From: Aplysia californica | Lineage: Eukaryota > Mollusca > Gastropoda > Aplysiida > Aplysiidae | Length of the DNA: 64,000 nt | Direction of reading: 5' to 3' | Assembly (NCBI RefSeq): GCF_000002075.1 | Contig: NW_004797330.1 | Span: forward strand, 192,911-256,910 | In this document: piece by piece, positions 23,755 through 32,905 of the stretch | Layout: each line of letters starts with the position of its first letter | Numbering within the stretch: position 1 is the first letter of the stretch | Notes under the pieces: generated by a model | Told to the model about the DNA's origin: nothing | Database searches by the model: none | What the model saw: only the letters and a program-made list of their open reading frames with translations | Made by a program: the position numbers and the translations under genes

Positions 23755-26700
23755 GCCTCCCTTCTATCACTCTTGCCAATGCGTGGGGCACAGGTTCCTT
23801 CTCTCTTGCACCCTTTGCTTCCTGATATGTCAAAGCATGCTTTGATGACAAATGTTTTGTTATTGTCGACGTTGTGTTATTGTATGCCTAAACATTATTA
23901 CAAATCATACAAACAACAGTACTGTGTTTTCCTGCTTATAAAAAAAAGTCTGAAGCTAAAGATTGACGTCCAGACATGATGACTCATTGATGTCAACTCA
24001 AAACACACAATATGATTTACAAAAGAATACACGTACAGTGAAGATGAAAGTGCAGTGAAATTCAAAAGCAAGCGTTCAATGTTCAAGACAAAAGAAAGAG
24101 AAAAGGGAAGTGAATGATTTAATTTGGGATGGGCAGGGGTGGGGTAACAACATTCAAAGTAGCAGTGGCCTATGTGCAGCGTGGTTTCGTACTGGGCTAC
24201 ACAGTAGACACGACAAGTAGGCCTAGGCCTAGTTTAGCATTCACTCATAGCGGGGAAGAGGAAGGTGGCGTGGGGGGTTGTGTGAGACAATTGATAGTGA
24301 CTGACTGGCAGTTTCTTGCCCCTACCTCACCAGGCCTACGAAAGTTCGTCCAGGAACAGACCCGTCTGACGTTTGAAACCTTTGAACTTGAGTGTATTGT
24401 ACCGCACCTATTATTGGGACGTGACATTTTTGTTGCATTGAGTCCAGAGCAGTTGTGAATTGCTACAGCATCGGTGGGACAGTATGACCGAATACTGTTT
24501 TCTCTTTCTTTTTTCTAATACGAAGAAACAGAGCACAGGCACATGCAACCTCGATTCATACACCTTGAAGACACAGTCTTGAATCTACATGTATCAAGGC
24601 CTAGTGCACGCCAAATTCAAATAGTGAAAAAAATAAGTAAACAAAACTCACAAAAATTAATTGAACTTGGTAATCGGGCATTAAATTGGGTTCCCGCCGT
24701 AATTTTTGCTAATTTTGGGTTGCTGATCACGAAAATTTTATTATTTCTTAAATTTGGCCAATATTTAAGATTTTATTTTTGGAATGCATTTTTAACTCCG
24801 CCTTGGCCAACATCAAAGAACATTATGCGCCGGATCAGTCAGTCCTGTCCTGGTGCGGTGTCTGTTTTGAAGCGAAAAACTCGACTGTGGGGTGGGACAG
24901 CCCTAGGCCTATCCCACGACAGGACTTTACTAGTGCGGTAGAGATTTAGATTCTTGCCTCGATTCTCGGAGTCTAGACTAGGAACTAGGCTGAAAAAAAG
25001 GAGACGGGAGGCATCGACCCTGGGCGGACTAGAAGCTTAGAGTCTGAACAAGATTGATTCTTTGAGTCCTCATTTGGACTCGAAAGAATCGATCCCAGAG
25101 TCGATCTTGCCCTGGCCTACCAATTACCACCAGTGCTTGCATTTCATAGGACCACTGTTTTACCTATTTAAAACAGAAACGTTTGAACATCTCCTTTGCT
25201 TCCACCCTTAGCCCCACCCATCAGTGTAATAAGCGCAGTCAACTCATGCCACCCTTCATTGCCATGGAGCAAGGATTCTAGGAACTCCTCGGCTGGCTGT
25301 ATGATCAGGGCTGCAGGCATTGGTCAAACTAATTTCACACCTCTGGCCTCTGGCTACCTATGAAAGTTTATGTGCTGGAGTGCCACTCGAGCACTTTCAC
25401 TGGCACTCGTGAGATGTCACACCCACTCTACCCTGACTATCTTCATCGCTCAGGGCTCGCATAGATGGGGTAGCATAGATCTACCCTCAAATTGCATCCC
25501 TACTCCCCTTCCTCTCCCGACAGCATGGCGTTAAATTTAGAGCCGGCAGGCGGAACCAAACTTCCGAGTTTTGTTTCAAATCAGGACTGAAAGGGCAAAG
25601 CATTTTCTAAGACACAGGTAATACCCTCGGAAGGGAGCGGATTTTTATATCTGTTTCCTCGTTGGACAGGTTTCTGTTCTACACAGGTCTTTATAGAGGA
25701 ATATATCAAGGGAGGAGTGGAGTGATTTCGTTAAGACCGGTTTCTGTTTTACACAGGTTTCCGTTAAGGCTGGTTCGACTATTTTGTTTTGTTTTTTTGT
25801 TCATAAGATGTTGTTTCCACACCAAGTGCATCTTGTGCTCTTTTGGCACTGCTATGTATGGTTGTAACGCATGCTCCTTCCAAAGATTGGTTCTAGTTAT
25901 TTTTTTTGCTGTAAAAAGTTAATGAAGGTAGAGCTGCTTTTGATTTTGATTTGTTTGTCAAGCCTGAGTTTTTAAATGTTGAATTTTTTTTTTCTCCAGA
26001 TCCTATCCATGAGTAAAGATGATTTTGCTGCAGCAGGTCTCCCAGCTGATGCCCAAGACAAACTTCGCTCTAAGTTGGATCAGTATAAGTAAGTTGTTTG
26101 GGTTTTTTTTTAATAGTGTGTTGTAGTATATACTCTAAGGTATAGAATAAAAAAGGGGGGGGGAAGGGTGGGTGGACAAGTGGTCCAAAATTTATCAGGG
26201 CACATTCAACCTCATACCCCTCTACTAGTAGAAACAAATGTTTAATTTCTCCTTCAGTGAATAAAAGAACAAGAGATGAAATTTTAGTGATTTTTGTAAG
26301 TTACTGTGACAACTTTTCCCATTTAGGAACAAACCAGTTCCATTAAAAAATATAAGCAAATGTACAAAAGTTTTTTAAATGCATAGAAAATTGAGGTAGC
26401 CAAAAAAAAAAAAAGAAGAAATTTCATTCAGATATCCTGATTCTAGATATGATGTTTCACATGATAGTCGGTCGTGGCAAGCTGGAAGATAATAAATGGG
26501 GGTGTGGAATAAAGGGTGGATGGCTGGGGGTGCCAAAAAACCCTGAAAGTTAATGGGGGGTGGGGGGGGGGCTTATTCGATACCTTATAGAGTAAGAGAA
26601 AATATAGCATTTTTATATGTCAAGCTTGGTGTACCCCTACTTCTATGGGATTTTTCACTCTGGAAAAAATAATTGAGAAAGTGTGAAGTAAAAAAAAAAG

Positions 26701-29700
26701 TTACAAATGAAATCCTTGCAAGCTTTCTACATGTTGGTCAAGATATTATCACAATGTGCCGCAGCCAGTGGCTTTATAATTTTTTTTAGCATGTGGACAT
26801 AATGGTTTAATCACTGACTACTGGGGCCGTTCACCAGTCACAAGCTCTGGCGTTTTTGGAAGTATTTCATGAAACCACCACAGCTCTCAGAATTGCCCTA
26901 TTTTTATTAATTTTTGACACAGTAAAGTTACATTCAAGCTTAATCTAATATAAAATAATACAAAAAACTAAAGTTTTCAAAGTCTAATACTTTAATATGT
27001 ATGATTTTAAAGAAGTTGGCCTGAATTTGATTTTCTGAAAAATTTCTAGAGACGTGACAGATAGAATGAAATTCACAACAACAAAAAAAATAAAAGTTCC
27101 AAGTGTTCTGTTTTGATTTGTATGCATGTGTGTGTGTTTGGTGAAAATAGAAAAGCTGGACTGTGCGTTGATTCAGACCCATACACTGAATTACGTGAGA
27201 CAGATGTAGGGCATGAAGTTGTGATTTCGTTGTGCGAACAACAGCACCAGTACTAGTGCTAAGTCTAGCCCTGAAACTACGACTTGGGCCGTGTTCGGGT
27301 ACATACCCAGGATCCTAACTATCAGACACGTCATATTCTGAGACACAAGAACCAGTAAATCGAACAAAAGTGTCTAAAACAGCTAAATTATTTTATTCTT
27401 GTTCATGCGACTTCTTTGACTGTTACTACAACGCGACTGTCAAATTACTATCGGCTGTATAGAAAAAACAGAGCACGAGTTCCGGTCAGTTCAACCCCAG
27501 TTGAGGTGATTGTCCTTCACCTTCAATAGCTTGAAAACTATCGGCCCTAGAGATACAAAACTAAGTCTAATTAGCTCAGGACTGGCACAAGACGGGTTAC
27601 GCGATGCATGTGCGATTTGTATAGCGAATAAAAAATTCCAAAGTTGATCACGCAGGACTTGCGAGAACCGTCGCGAGCGTCGCGACAGGGGTCACGCAAC
27701 TGTTGCATGAACCGTCTGAAGGGAGTTAATGTATCTATATGGCATACTTTTCCAGGATTTTGATGTGTGTGCTGCTAATATGTTTCCAATAGATGCTTCT
27801 GTCTCAGTAGTACTCAACAGATGATTTAAATGGAAAGTGAACTTAATGGAATTTTTGCAGTGTTTGTTGCTCTTATTTTTACAATTAACGTCAGGTAATA
27901 TTTGCCTTTTGTTTGTGTTTTTACTCTTACCTGTTAAAGCATAAACTCTAAAATGTAATGATACTAAATTCTTGGTCGTCGTTATCTCGTACTACAAAAG
28001 AGATATTGCTCTGCACATATAGACCGGTACCAAAGGATCCTGGCTTTATAACTTGTCAAGTTTAGACAAGTGAAATAGAATGTTGGGTACCTTGTTTTTT
28101 TTTTTTTTTAAAATTTCAGAATCAGTGTGAGAGGAAATGATGATGCTAATCCTTTTTTTTTTCTCCCTTTGCAGTCAAAGTCAACTCGATAATGGGCACA
28201 TTGATACAACAAGTGGTTCGTCATCAGCCGAGATTTCCCCTTCCTTTCCATATTCTGTCGTGCCGATACATCGTATGCCATTCATAGCCAGCCCTCAGTA
28301 TGGCCACACTTATGTCCAGTTCGCCCATAGTCAACAGCCCAGTCAAGCCAGCTTGTTAGCATCACCTAACTCCCATACAACTGGTGAAGAAAGCTCTTCT
28401 GCCAACTCTGAGGTGTCCAGTCCACCTGCTAGTCCCTCCCAGATTAATTTAGCAGCCCAGTCAGTGGACTTGCCACAGGTTCCACCCATCATGACTCTGG
28501 CGGCTGCTCAGGTGTCCCCTGGAAGTGATGGTGCTCCCCTGGCCATGATGGCTCCCCCAGCAGCTGTAGCAGCATCGTCCATTTCTCCGTCAGATGTGAA
28601 ATTGCTGAGGAGCAAGAACAGCAATCCTCCGGACAGTTCTGGTTCAGAAGAGGACATGGTGTCAGGTTAGCATTTGTCTCATTTTGTTTCTTTGGGTATT
28701 GTTTTTTGTCAGTGGTGTTAGGTGAAAAAAATTTTTCTTCAGTGTTGTATCGGTCTTTATGTGTAAAAGAAAGGTAGTGTGGTTGGTCTCTCTGTTTCTT
28801 TGCCGTAGTTAATTTGGATTAGACCTGCATGTTTGCCGACAATCGTCTGAAATCCGACAATCGCGACCCGACCCGCGAACCGGCCGATGCTATCGCTAGA
28901 CCCGCCTGTATCAGTCAATGTGCATAGTGTGAGGCCTGGCTGACTGCCAGCGACTCGTCGGCACTTTCGTTTTCGTGCCGACCGCCGACGCGCGCACTGC
29001 CGACGTCGGCGTTTCCGACATAATTGTCGGAACCTAAGTAGAAATGCGAATACGAAAAAGGACGACAACTTAAATTATCTAGGCCTACTGTACTTTCAGT
29101 TTCGTGCTCGAGCGGCCATTTTGAATTTCGTTTGTTGACTAATTCAATTGTTCAGATCGTGTGGATTCATTCAAGTCCGACTCTCTTGTTCTAATCTAGA
29201 TCTAGATTTATATAGATCATTATAGACCTCAATGAAGGATTCATATTCCAATTCTATTGTGTCAAACCCTATCATAGGTTGTGCTGTAATATTAATATTG
29301 GTAAAAATAAGCATTTCATCAGGTGCGTGAATTATTTATTTATTTAGATCTAGATCTAGATCTAGAATCTAGACTCAGCTGAGTCCCTCTGTTTGGAATC
29401 GGATGCGGATTTCTAGTTCAAGGCCTATTCCTATTCACTTGTTCTACAAGATCTAGATTTAGATTTATTTAGATTGCTAGATCTAGATCTATATGGAGTA
29501 TTCATATATGATATTCCAATTCTATTGTGTTATTGTATCAAACCCTATTATAGCAATGTAGATGTAAGCCATATAGATCGAGAATCTAGATCTATATGCT
29601 CCTTGTTTGTTTTGGAGTGTGGTTTTTTAATTTTAATTTTTTTTTTCATTTAGGACTTGTTTTGGCCTTTTTACATGAGGCCCGTTGCAGGTTCTTTTTG

Positions 29701-32700
29701 GGGGTAGGGTTAGGGTTGTCTCTTCTTTATCAAGTGTTTGTTGGGGTGGTCGCTCGTTACTCGGATGTCCTTCCTTATGACACCCACAAAGGGTTTTTTT
29801 TTGGGGGGGGGGTGCGCAAAATTTTCAGACAATCTGGTTGAGGCTCACATGCAGGTCTATTGGATTTATTATGGTGCCTTGTTTGATACTCTTTTTGCTG
29901 ATAATGATATCAATTTGTTCAACATGAAACTAAAAGGTTGTGGCAGTGTGTGAAATAATGACATCTTTTTACAGTATTTATATTATAACTTATATTTCGA
30001 ACAAATGTTAGGAACTAAGTTTATTTTTTTGTTTTTTGTTCCACATTACTACTCTAGAAACATTTTTAGTTTTATGTCTTGTTTTGATAGTTTGCTTCTG
30101 TCTTGTTGATTTTTATTTCTCTAATTCATGTTATCTATCTTGGGTTGTTTCTTTCTTGTCTCATTATAATGATATGCTTGTTTATTGTTTTCACCTGCTA
30201 AGATTTGTTACTTTTTTTCTTAGGCTATGATCAGAGTGACTCTTCAGTGGGTAGGAGTCGTGGGCTGGGAAGACCACAGCAGTCCTTTTCCCAAACAGGA
30301 ATGAGTGGAACTGGCAATCCTTCACTAGTGGTGGATGAAGGCAAAGTGGTAGTTTTGCCTATCTCCATGTCTGGACCCTCCTCTCACATTCACTCTGCTC
30401 TTGTAAGTGTGGAAGCCAGCAACGAACATACTCCGCCACCCAATGTAGCAATCCCTGTGGTATGTGCTTCTTCCCAGATCTCCACATCTGCTGCAGCTGC
30501 TGCGGCCCTAGTAAACGGATACATGTCGGACCCCCCACCGCCACTTATACCACAGGGCCCCGTCATGCCCAGGTCCATTCTCAATGCACGTCCTTTTAAG
30601 AGTGCTCAGCCTACCCATACTGCGCCTGGAATGCACAAGAATGTGGTCAATATGCCTAACTTTGATCACATGGGTCACTTACCCCAGGCTGTGGGAAAAG
30701 GGCCAGGAGTATTGCCCTCTGGCATGCACTCTATCCCGCACCATTCCTTCATGGCTCCACCTGTGGTCTCCACAGCAACATCAAACCAGGGCCTTGTTCT
30801 GGGCCCAGGGAGTCACCAGTCCAACAACAATAATGTGTTGCCACAACCACCTCCCCAACATCCTCCTCACATGTCAGGACTGGCCTCTGAATGTGCTCCT
30901 GCCAGCAGCTTCCACAGCTACCCGTTGATTATGCGACCTCCAAACTTACCTGGCTCTCTGCCACCGCAAAGAAGCATCCTCACCTCAGTAGCCAGTTCCT
31001 CCTCAGCCATGACTTCCTCACAGTGTCACTCGGCTGGCCCGCCTTTAAGTCATTCCCCCTCACCTGTAGCAGCAACCACCTCCAATGACCAGGTGCCCAC
31101 TTACCTCCAAGGCTCTGATATGTCGGACCCGCGCTGCATGGACAGAGCCAGTACAGGGACACCTCCAAGCCAGACTCCTCCCCACCTAGTGAGCAAGCCC
31201 ACAGTGACAGCAAGTACCAGTGGCACCAACACGCCTAGTCCCCCTCTCAACCAGCCTCTGGGGGCTGTAGTTCCCCCACAAAAGCAGCACTCAGCTAACT
31301 GCCTCAACTGTGACCCAGCAGTCTCATCGGGGTCAGGAGGCCACCCTGTGTACTTCCACCACCAACTCGGACATTACTGGTATCATGGCGTTATGCCGGC
31401 ACACAACCATCCTAGCAACGGCCTGGTCACTGCAATGCCACCTTTCTTCCCTCAACCCCAGGCGTCACAGCCTTTCCCCAATGGTATGAATCCGGAACTG
31501 TACATGGCTGCAGCAGCACGTTTCCCAGCTCAGCTGGCTCAGGGCCAGCTGCCACCCTTCCTGTATGGTAACAGCTACCCTACTCACAATCAGGTCATGC
31601 CTCAGAGCAATCTGCAGACTAATGCGCCTCCTCCAGTCAATGCAAGCTTAGGACATGGCCCCCCTAACAATGGAGCTACAAACAAGATTGCCTGCTACAA
31701 CTGTGGTAATACAGGACACAAGGTAGCAGAGTGCAAGGAAAGCACAATGGAGAATATGTCAAGTAAGGGACCATTTATTTCTATGCCATCTGTTGCTTTG
31801 ATTTGTTAAACAAGATGCGTTTTTTTTCCTTGGGTTTATAGGTAGAAGGAATACCAGTTAAAGAGAGGGGAGGGATTTTTAAAGTAATAGGAAAATGGGT
31901 GGGAAAAATAGTAGAAGAGCTCAACTGGTGTGCAATAACATAACAAACACACTTTATTACGAAAAATATATGTTCTGAAGGTGTGCCTTTCAACTCTCCT
32001 GGTTTTCGGCAGAAAGAAAGATCAGAGCTGTTTTAAACTAGTGCAATTACTGCTACTGCTGCAGCTCATCTTTTTTTTTCCATTAAAAAAAAATGCCACA
32101 GCCTACTAAAAAAAGTTTAAAGAAAATGTAAATCAGTAACTCATTCCAGACGAACTTATTTCTAGAAATGCACCCTCAGAGACCAGGCATTTTTGCCTCA
32201 TTTTTGAAAGCCGATAGTGTTTGACTTTACTTTTTAGTCCAATAATGTCCAAAAGGTTAACCTATTTGTTTTCTTTGCTATATGTTTGGATTATGTTTAG
32301 GTCAAAACTTAATTTAATATTTAGTTTTTTAAAGGGTCACTTTGGATGTGAGGTACTATATTTTGTTCTTGCACTTTGATTCTAAAGGGTATTTCTAGTG
32401 AATTTACTTATTTGTAATCATAATCTAGTCTTAGAAAATTAAGTTCAAAAGTTGTTCAGTGTAAGTTTACTTGATTTATGTTGACGGAGAAAATGGAATC
32501 CAGATCCGTGTAATAATAATTGATTTAGAGCTACCTACAGTATTTTAGTCTAAAATTAAATCTAGACACTTGTGCTATTCTATCAAAATATATAAAAGGG
32601 AGCCAGGTTTGCTAAGAATTTATTTAAAAGGTAGGTTCACAATCTTTTGGTCTGTAAATTCATTTATCTTATTTTGGTTTGTTTTTTTCAGAGACGTATC

Positions 32701-32735
32701 GCCTCAACTTCAAGCCGAAATCAGACTCTGAATGA
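5398..32735 (+). CDS. ZCCHC14: ZCCHC14 orthologue, whole gene (13 coding exons)
   Basis: The coding exons are 5398-5895, 13942-14050, 15346-15425, 16059-16130, 17653-17710, 19201-19264, 20739-20872, 21952-21994, 22766-23084, 26000-26088, 28175-28665, 30224-31762 and 32692-32735. All introns are GT/AG, phases agree at every junction, and the sum is 1,179 codons plus stop. Residues 1-166 match the human ZCCHC14 N-terminus (CGLL, PLELRF, DLRD-like and EIKAN blocks). About 203-338 is a PX-like region, about 430-489 a SAM domain, 490-1130 is low-complexity Pro/Ser/Gln/His, and C1143-C1146-H1151-C1156 is a CCHC knuckle. The tail RLNFKPKSDSE corresponds to the conserved human end. In vertebrates ZCCHC14 uses its SAM domain to bind CNGGN-loop RNA hairpins and recruits TENT4 polymerases for mixed tailing. 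The paralogue ZCCHC2 lacks the SAM domain, so ZCCHC14 fits better. An extra exon inside intron 1 cannot be excluded. Confidence 0.92.
5963..6728. mobile_element. MITE-like element with about 22-bp terminal inverted repeats
   Basis: The left end AAGATTGAAGAATACYGGAC recurs inverted at the right end with one mismatch over about 22 bp. A third partial copy (GAAGAATCTTGGACCGG) sits at about 6060. The inside repeats TATTCTCACCCGG-type segments in both orientations and holds GA-rich tracts. No ORF and no clear target duplication. It begins 67 bp after the exon 1 donor. Confidence 0.65.
6733..6966. repeat. GATCTAGATCTA-type clustered short repeat
   Basis: Many overlapping AGATCTAGA units, partly in tandem, form a locally self-complementary tract. 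The same units recur at about 18525-18720, 18790-18815 and 29195-29600 inside another repeat family. Confidence 0.85.
7150..8010. mobile_element. inverted-repeat element with CCGTACGCATAGCC hairpins at its ends
   Basis: The right end (about 7908-8010) contains CCGTACGCATAGCC in direct and inverted copies, including a perfect 14-bp-arm hairpin at 7946-7977 with loop ACGA. The left end (about 7153-7205) contains a degenerate inverted copy of the same block (CCCTCCCGTACGCAT through GTGTACGGCCCTCC). This is the layout of a foldback-type or MITE element of about 0.86 kb. No transposase ORF is seen. Confidence 0.55.
8199..8365. repeat. (CT)n microsatellite with C-run interruptions
   Basis: About 165 bp of CT dinucleotides broken by CCCCC blocks; polypyrimidine on the plus strand. 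Confidence 0.97.
9546..10171. repeat. motif array of element A (TTGTACATAACAATGATGAC type)
   Basis: Direct motif copies or parts of copies occur near 9549, 9757, 9783, 9972, 10123 and 10148. An inverted copy lies near 9698-9720. The best copies read TTGTACATAACAATGATGAC, followed by ACA. They often come as close pairs, and the pairs are separated by about 170-200 bp. Confidence 0.75.
10894..13328. mobile_element. element B: related element nested in A, ends GAGC..TTTGCCAAAAGGTGGG
   Basis: The left end GGAGCATTTGCCAAAAGGTG and the right end TGAGCTTTTGCCAAAAGGTG form inverted termini about 20 bp long, closely related to those of element A. The interior is an array of GTTCGTTCATAAC...ATGACA motifs. 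It includes a tandem duplication of about 550 bp (about 11429-11989 and 11990-12525). There is no ORF of note. The flanking dinucleotide is AT on both sides, but no longer target duplication is visible. Confidence 0.7.
11085..12935. repeat. motif array of element B (TTCGTTCATAACNATTATGA type)
   Basis: Motif sites lie near 11085, 11240 (inverted), 11429, 11456, 11637, 11820, 11990, 12017, 12187, 12358, 12526, 12555, 12729 and 12916 (inverted). Single sites or close pairs recur every 168-208 bp between 11429 and 12729. The motif is much better conserved than the AT-rich spacers. The inverted copies at 11240 and 12916 bracket the direct array. Confidence 0.85.
13791..13818. repeat. poly-G run of 28 bases
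   Basis: 28 consecutive G residues just outside the right end of element A. A G-quadruplex is possible, and the length may be unreliable in an assembly. Confidence 0.95.
13942..14050 (+). CDS. ZCCHC14: ZCCHC14 coding exon 2 (residues 167-202)
   Basis: Encodes a Pro/Gln/Ser-rich linker (from QSHEERELLLPPHG to PQQSER) and ends with G before the donor GTATGT. The acceptor is a NAGNAG tandem site (GAGCAG), so splicing may start at 13942 or 13945, adding or dropping one Gln. It is supported by phase continuity with exons 1 and 3. The sequence itself is poorly conserved, so it is less sure than its neighbours. Confidence 0.7.
15346..15425 (+). CDS. ZCCHC14: ZCCHC14 coding exon 3 (residues 203-229)
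   Basis: Begins the PX-like region (LLKSLEIKGIREEP to EFQIQ), matching human EKIDLKGLSHTKND through ECSFEV. Acceptor TTTTTACAG, donor GTAAGT. Confidence 0.88.
16059..16130 (+). CDS. ZCCHC14: ZCCHC14 coding exon 4 (residues 230-253)
   Basis: Encodes TVWSNGEIMEVYMKFKQL and onward, aligning to human VLWSDSSITSVTKSSSEV in the PX-like fold. Acceptor TTTTTCAG, donor GTGGGT; phase 0 on both sides. Confidence 0.9.
16590..16990 (-). mobile_element. SINE-type repeat with GCGCTATATAAAT tail
   Basis: Read on the minus strand, the right part ends GCGCTATATAAATGCAATCC followed by (ATT)n. This tail type is common to many metazoan SINEs. The body includes the TTTGGAAGCCTATTCCAAAC block (plus strand) seen in such repeats, plus a CA-rich tract at 16738-16800. 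The 5' head is not recognisable, so the upstream boundary is approximate. Confidence 0.55.
17653..17710 (+). CDS. ZCCHC14: ZCCHC14 coding exon 5 (residues 254-272)
   Basis: Encodes LLYKFPEEKKQHKSIPVFP, matching human KLCQLYPEENLEKLIPCLAG. Acceptor TTTGCAG, donor GTTTGT, phase 1 at its end. Confidence 0.92.
18177..19151. mobile_element. 6-bp-TSD element, copy 1 (975 bp)
   Basis: Flanked by a perfect 6-bp duplication TATGTC (18171-18176 and 19152-19157). The ends are inverted: TAGACCTTCATG at the left, CATGCAGGTCTA at the right. The left third is GC-rich (CCGACAATCGC, GCGAACCGGCCGATGC), the middle is GATCTAGATCTA repeat, and the right end is T-rich. It is co-linear with 28820-29859. No ORF of transposase type. 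It ends 49 bp before the exon 6 acceptor. Confidence 0.9.
19201..19264 (+). CDS. ZCCHC14: ZCCHC14 coding exon 6 (residues 273-293)
   Basis: Encodes GKQSFRNEADKEKINSLNSY plus FR, split at the end, matching the human segment GPDAFYVERNHVDLDSGLRY. Acceptor TCTTACCAG, donor GTGAGT. Confidence 0.9.
19436..19810 (+). repeat. SINE-like repeat, long form, copy 1
   Basis: Starts near CCCCCTGGGGCGGTGCTACT and ends with the shared 3' block GCGCTCAAATGACCTTATGC ... GAGCGCCATAAAA. Other long-form copies are at 44139, 44499 and 48948. Confidence 0.75.
19952..20131 (+). repeat. SINE-like repeat, short form, copy 1
   Basis: Starts CCGTGGGTGGTTGGTGGGTG and shares its 3' block (GGCGCTCATATAACC ... GAGTGCCATAAAACCTCTAC) with the long form. 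Matching short-form copies lie at 46171-46342 and, inverted, at 56051-56174. Confidence 0.75.
20739..20872 (+). CDS. ZCCHC14: ZCCHC14 coding exon 7 (residues 294-338)
   Basis: Encodes RELVKAPSHILNCDVLLEPL and onward, matching human LASLPSHVLKNDHVRRFL at the end of the PX-like region. Acceptor ATTTTCAG, donor GTATGT. Confidence 0.92.
20921..21105 (+). mobile_element. tRNA-derived SINE (5' part)
   Basis: The head shows a polymerase III A-box-like segment (TTAGCTTTGTTGGTATAGTG) and a B-box-like segment (GGTTTGAATGCC) at tRNA spacing. The sequence diverges from a functional tRNA gene at several conserved stems, so it is read as a SINE head, not a tRNA. The 3' limit is uncertain. Confidence 0.65.
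21166..21620. mobile_element. possible piggyBac-like remnant
   Basis: Begins at a TTAA (21166-21169) followed by CTCTTTCGGGTTCTCTG. On the minus strand at about 21513-21409 it has a short, strongly acidic frame (SDNEDFVMDDSLRESCEEES). Such Asp/Ser/Glu-rich segments are typical of piggyBac transposase N-termini. The opposite end is not found, so the limits and the assignment are tentative. Confidence 0.35.
21952..21994 (+). CDS. ZCCHC14: ZCCHC14 coding exon 8 (residues 339-352)
   Basis: A 43-nt exon that encodes ENGWIPQYTVPPYA. Acceptor TTTTTTCCCAG, donor GTATGT; phases fit both neighbours. It is too short to be confirmed by homology alone. Confidence 0.8.
22112..22305. mobile_element. short pogo/Tigger-like MITE (194 bp)
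   Basis: The left end CAGTCGAACTTGTCCAAGAC follows TA. The right end GGTTGGACT, followed by TA, mirrors it imperfectly. The interior repeats CTTGGACAG-type segments. CAGT...AAC ends with a TA duplication are the pogo/Tigger pattern. Confidence 0.5.
22766..23084 (+). CDS. ZCCHC14: ZCCHC14 coding exon 9 (residues 353-459)
   Basis: Starts with a Ser/Pro-rich linker and ends with the first half of the SAM domain (LSLSQLLRLLGLEKYFDCLR), which aligns to human ILDWLRKLRLHKYYPVFK. Acceptor TATCCCCAG, donor GTATAT. Confidence 0.93.
23456..25780. mobile_element. pogo-like non-autonomous element, copy 1 (about 2.3 kb)
   Basis: The left end (TA, CTGTCAAACCTGTGTAAGAT) and the right end (GGCTGGTTCGACTAT) are imperfect inverted termini of the pogo/Tigger style. 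The body matches 55380-58105 in order, for example GTGCTTGCATTTCATAGGAC, then CACCTCTGGCCTCTGGCTAC, then GGCAAAGCATTTTCT. Inside are a (GT)n tract and about 1 kb of unrelated sequence (about 23.85-25.1 kb). It lies in intron 9, inside the split SAM domain. Confidence 0.65.
23666..23753. repeat. (GT)n microsatellite
   Basis: About 88 bp of mostly GT dinucleotides, within the pogo-like element. Confidence 0.96.
26000..26088 (+). CDS. ZCCHC14: ZCCHC14 coding exon 10 (residues 460-488, SAM second half)
   Basis: Encodes ILSMSKDDFAAAGLPADAQD and KLRSKLDQY, aligning to human FLSLTEEDLNKFESLTMGAK and KKLKTQLE. This completes the SAM fold that binds RNA hairpins in the vertebrate protein. Acceptor TTTCTCCAG, donor GTAAGT. 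Confidence 0.94.
26089..28174. other. ZCCHC14 intron 10
   Basis: AT-rich intron with G-rich runs near 26150 and 26560. A stretch from about 26825 to 27720 has weakly similar inverted edges (GGCCGTTCAC and GAACCGTC) that may be an old MITE, but the match is too poor to call. Confidence 0.4.
28175..28665 (+). CDS. ZCCHC14: ZCCHC14 coding exon 11 (residues 489-652)
   Basis: Encodes a Ser/Pro/Ala-rich disordered segment with an acidic end (DSSGSEEDMVS), like the human SSDSAEEND stretch after the SAM domain. Acceptor CTTTGCAG, donor GTTAGC. Confidence 0.9.
28820..29859. mobile_element. 6-bp-TSD element, copy 2 (1,040 bp)
   Basis: Flanked by a perfect 6-bp duplication TTGGAT (28814-28819 and 29860-29865). 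The ends TAGACCTGCATG and CATGCAGGTCTA are perfect 12-bp inverted repeats. It is co-linear with copy 1 throughout: the GC-rich left part, GATCTAGATCTA middle, and T-rich right part with CCTTCCTTATGACACCCACA. It lies in intron 11 in the same orientation as copy 1. Confidence 0.92.
30224..31762 (+). CDS. ZCCHC14: ZCCHC14 coding exon 12 (residues 653-1165)
   Basis: A 1.5-kb exon that encodes the Pro/Ser/His/Gln-rich disordered region and the CCHC knuckle CYNCGNTGHKVAEC, which aligns to human CYNCGATGHRAQDC. The frame is open through the whole exon. The donor is A then GTAAGG; the frame otherwise runs on to a stop at 31807, which would give a slightly longer alternative end if unspliced. Confidence 0.94.
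32692..32735 (+). CDS. ZCCHC14: ZCCHC14 coding exon 13 with stop (residues 1166-1179)
   Basis: Encodes TYRLNFKPKSDSE then TGA at 32733-32735, after a long pyrimidine tract and TTTCAG. The human end (TFRLKYAPPAESLDSTD) matches in position and pattern. Confidence 0.92.
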
Positions 32736-32905
32736 CCCAGGCTAGGCAAAGGTCATGTGATTGTTGAAGCTTAGCCAAAGTGAGCTCTGTCACAGGCAAA
32801 GAAGAAAAGGCACTGTCATGGGTCAAGATTCAGCTCTTCGGAGCTGTAGCAAAATAAAAGATGAATACAGGATTCCCACTGTAGCTCCTTGCAGTGACTA
32901 CAGAA

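Noticed and set aside
26825-27720. Possible MITE in intron 10
   Set aside because: The edges GGCCGTTCAC and GAACCGTC match only about 8 bases and no target duplication was found.
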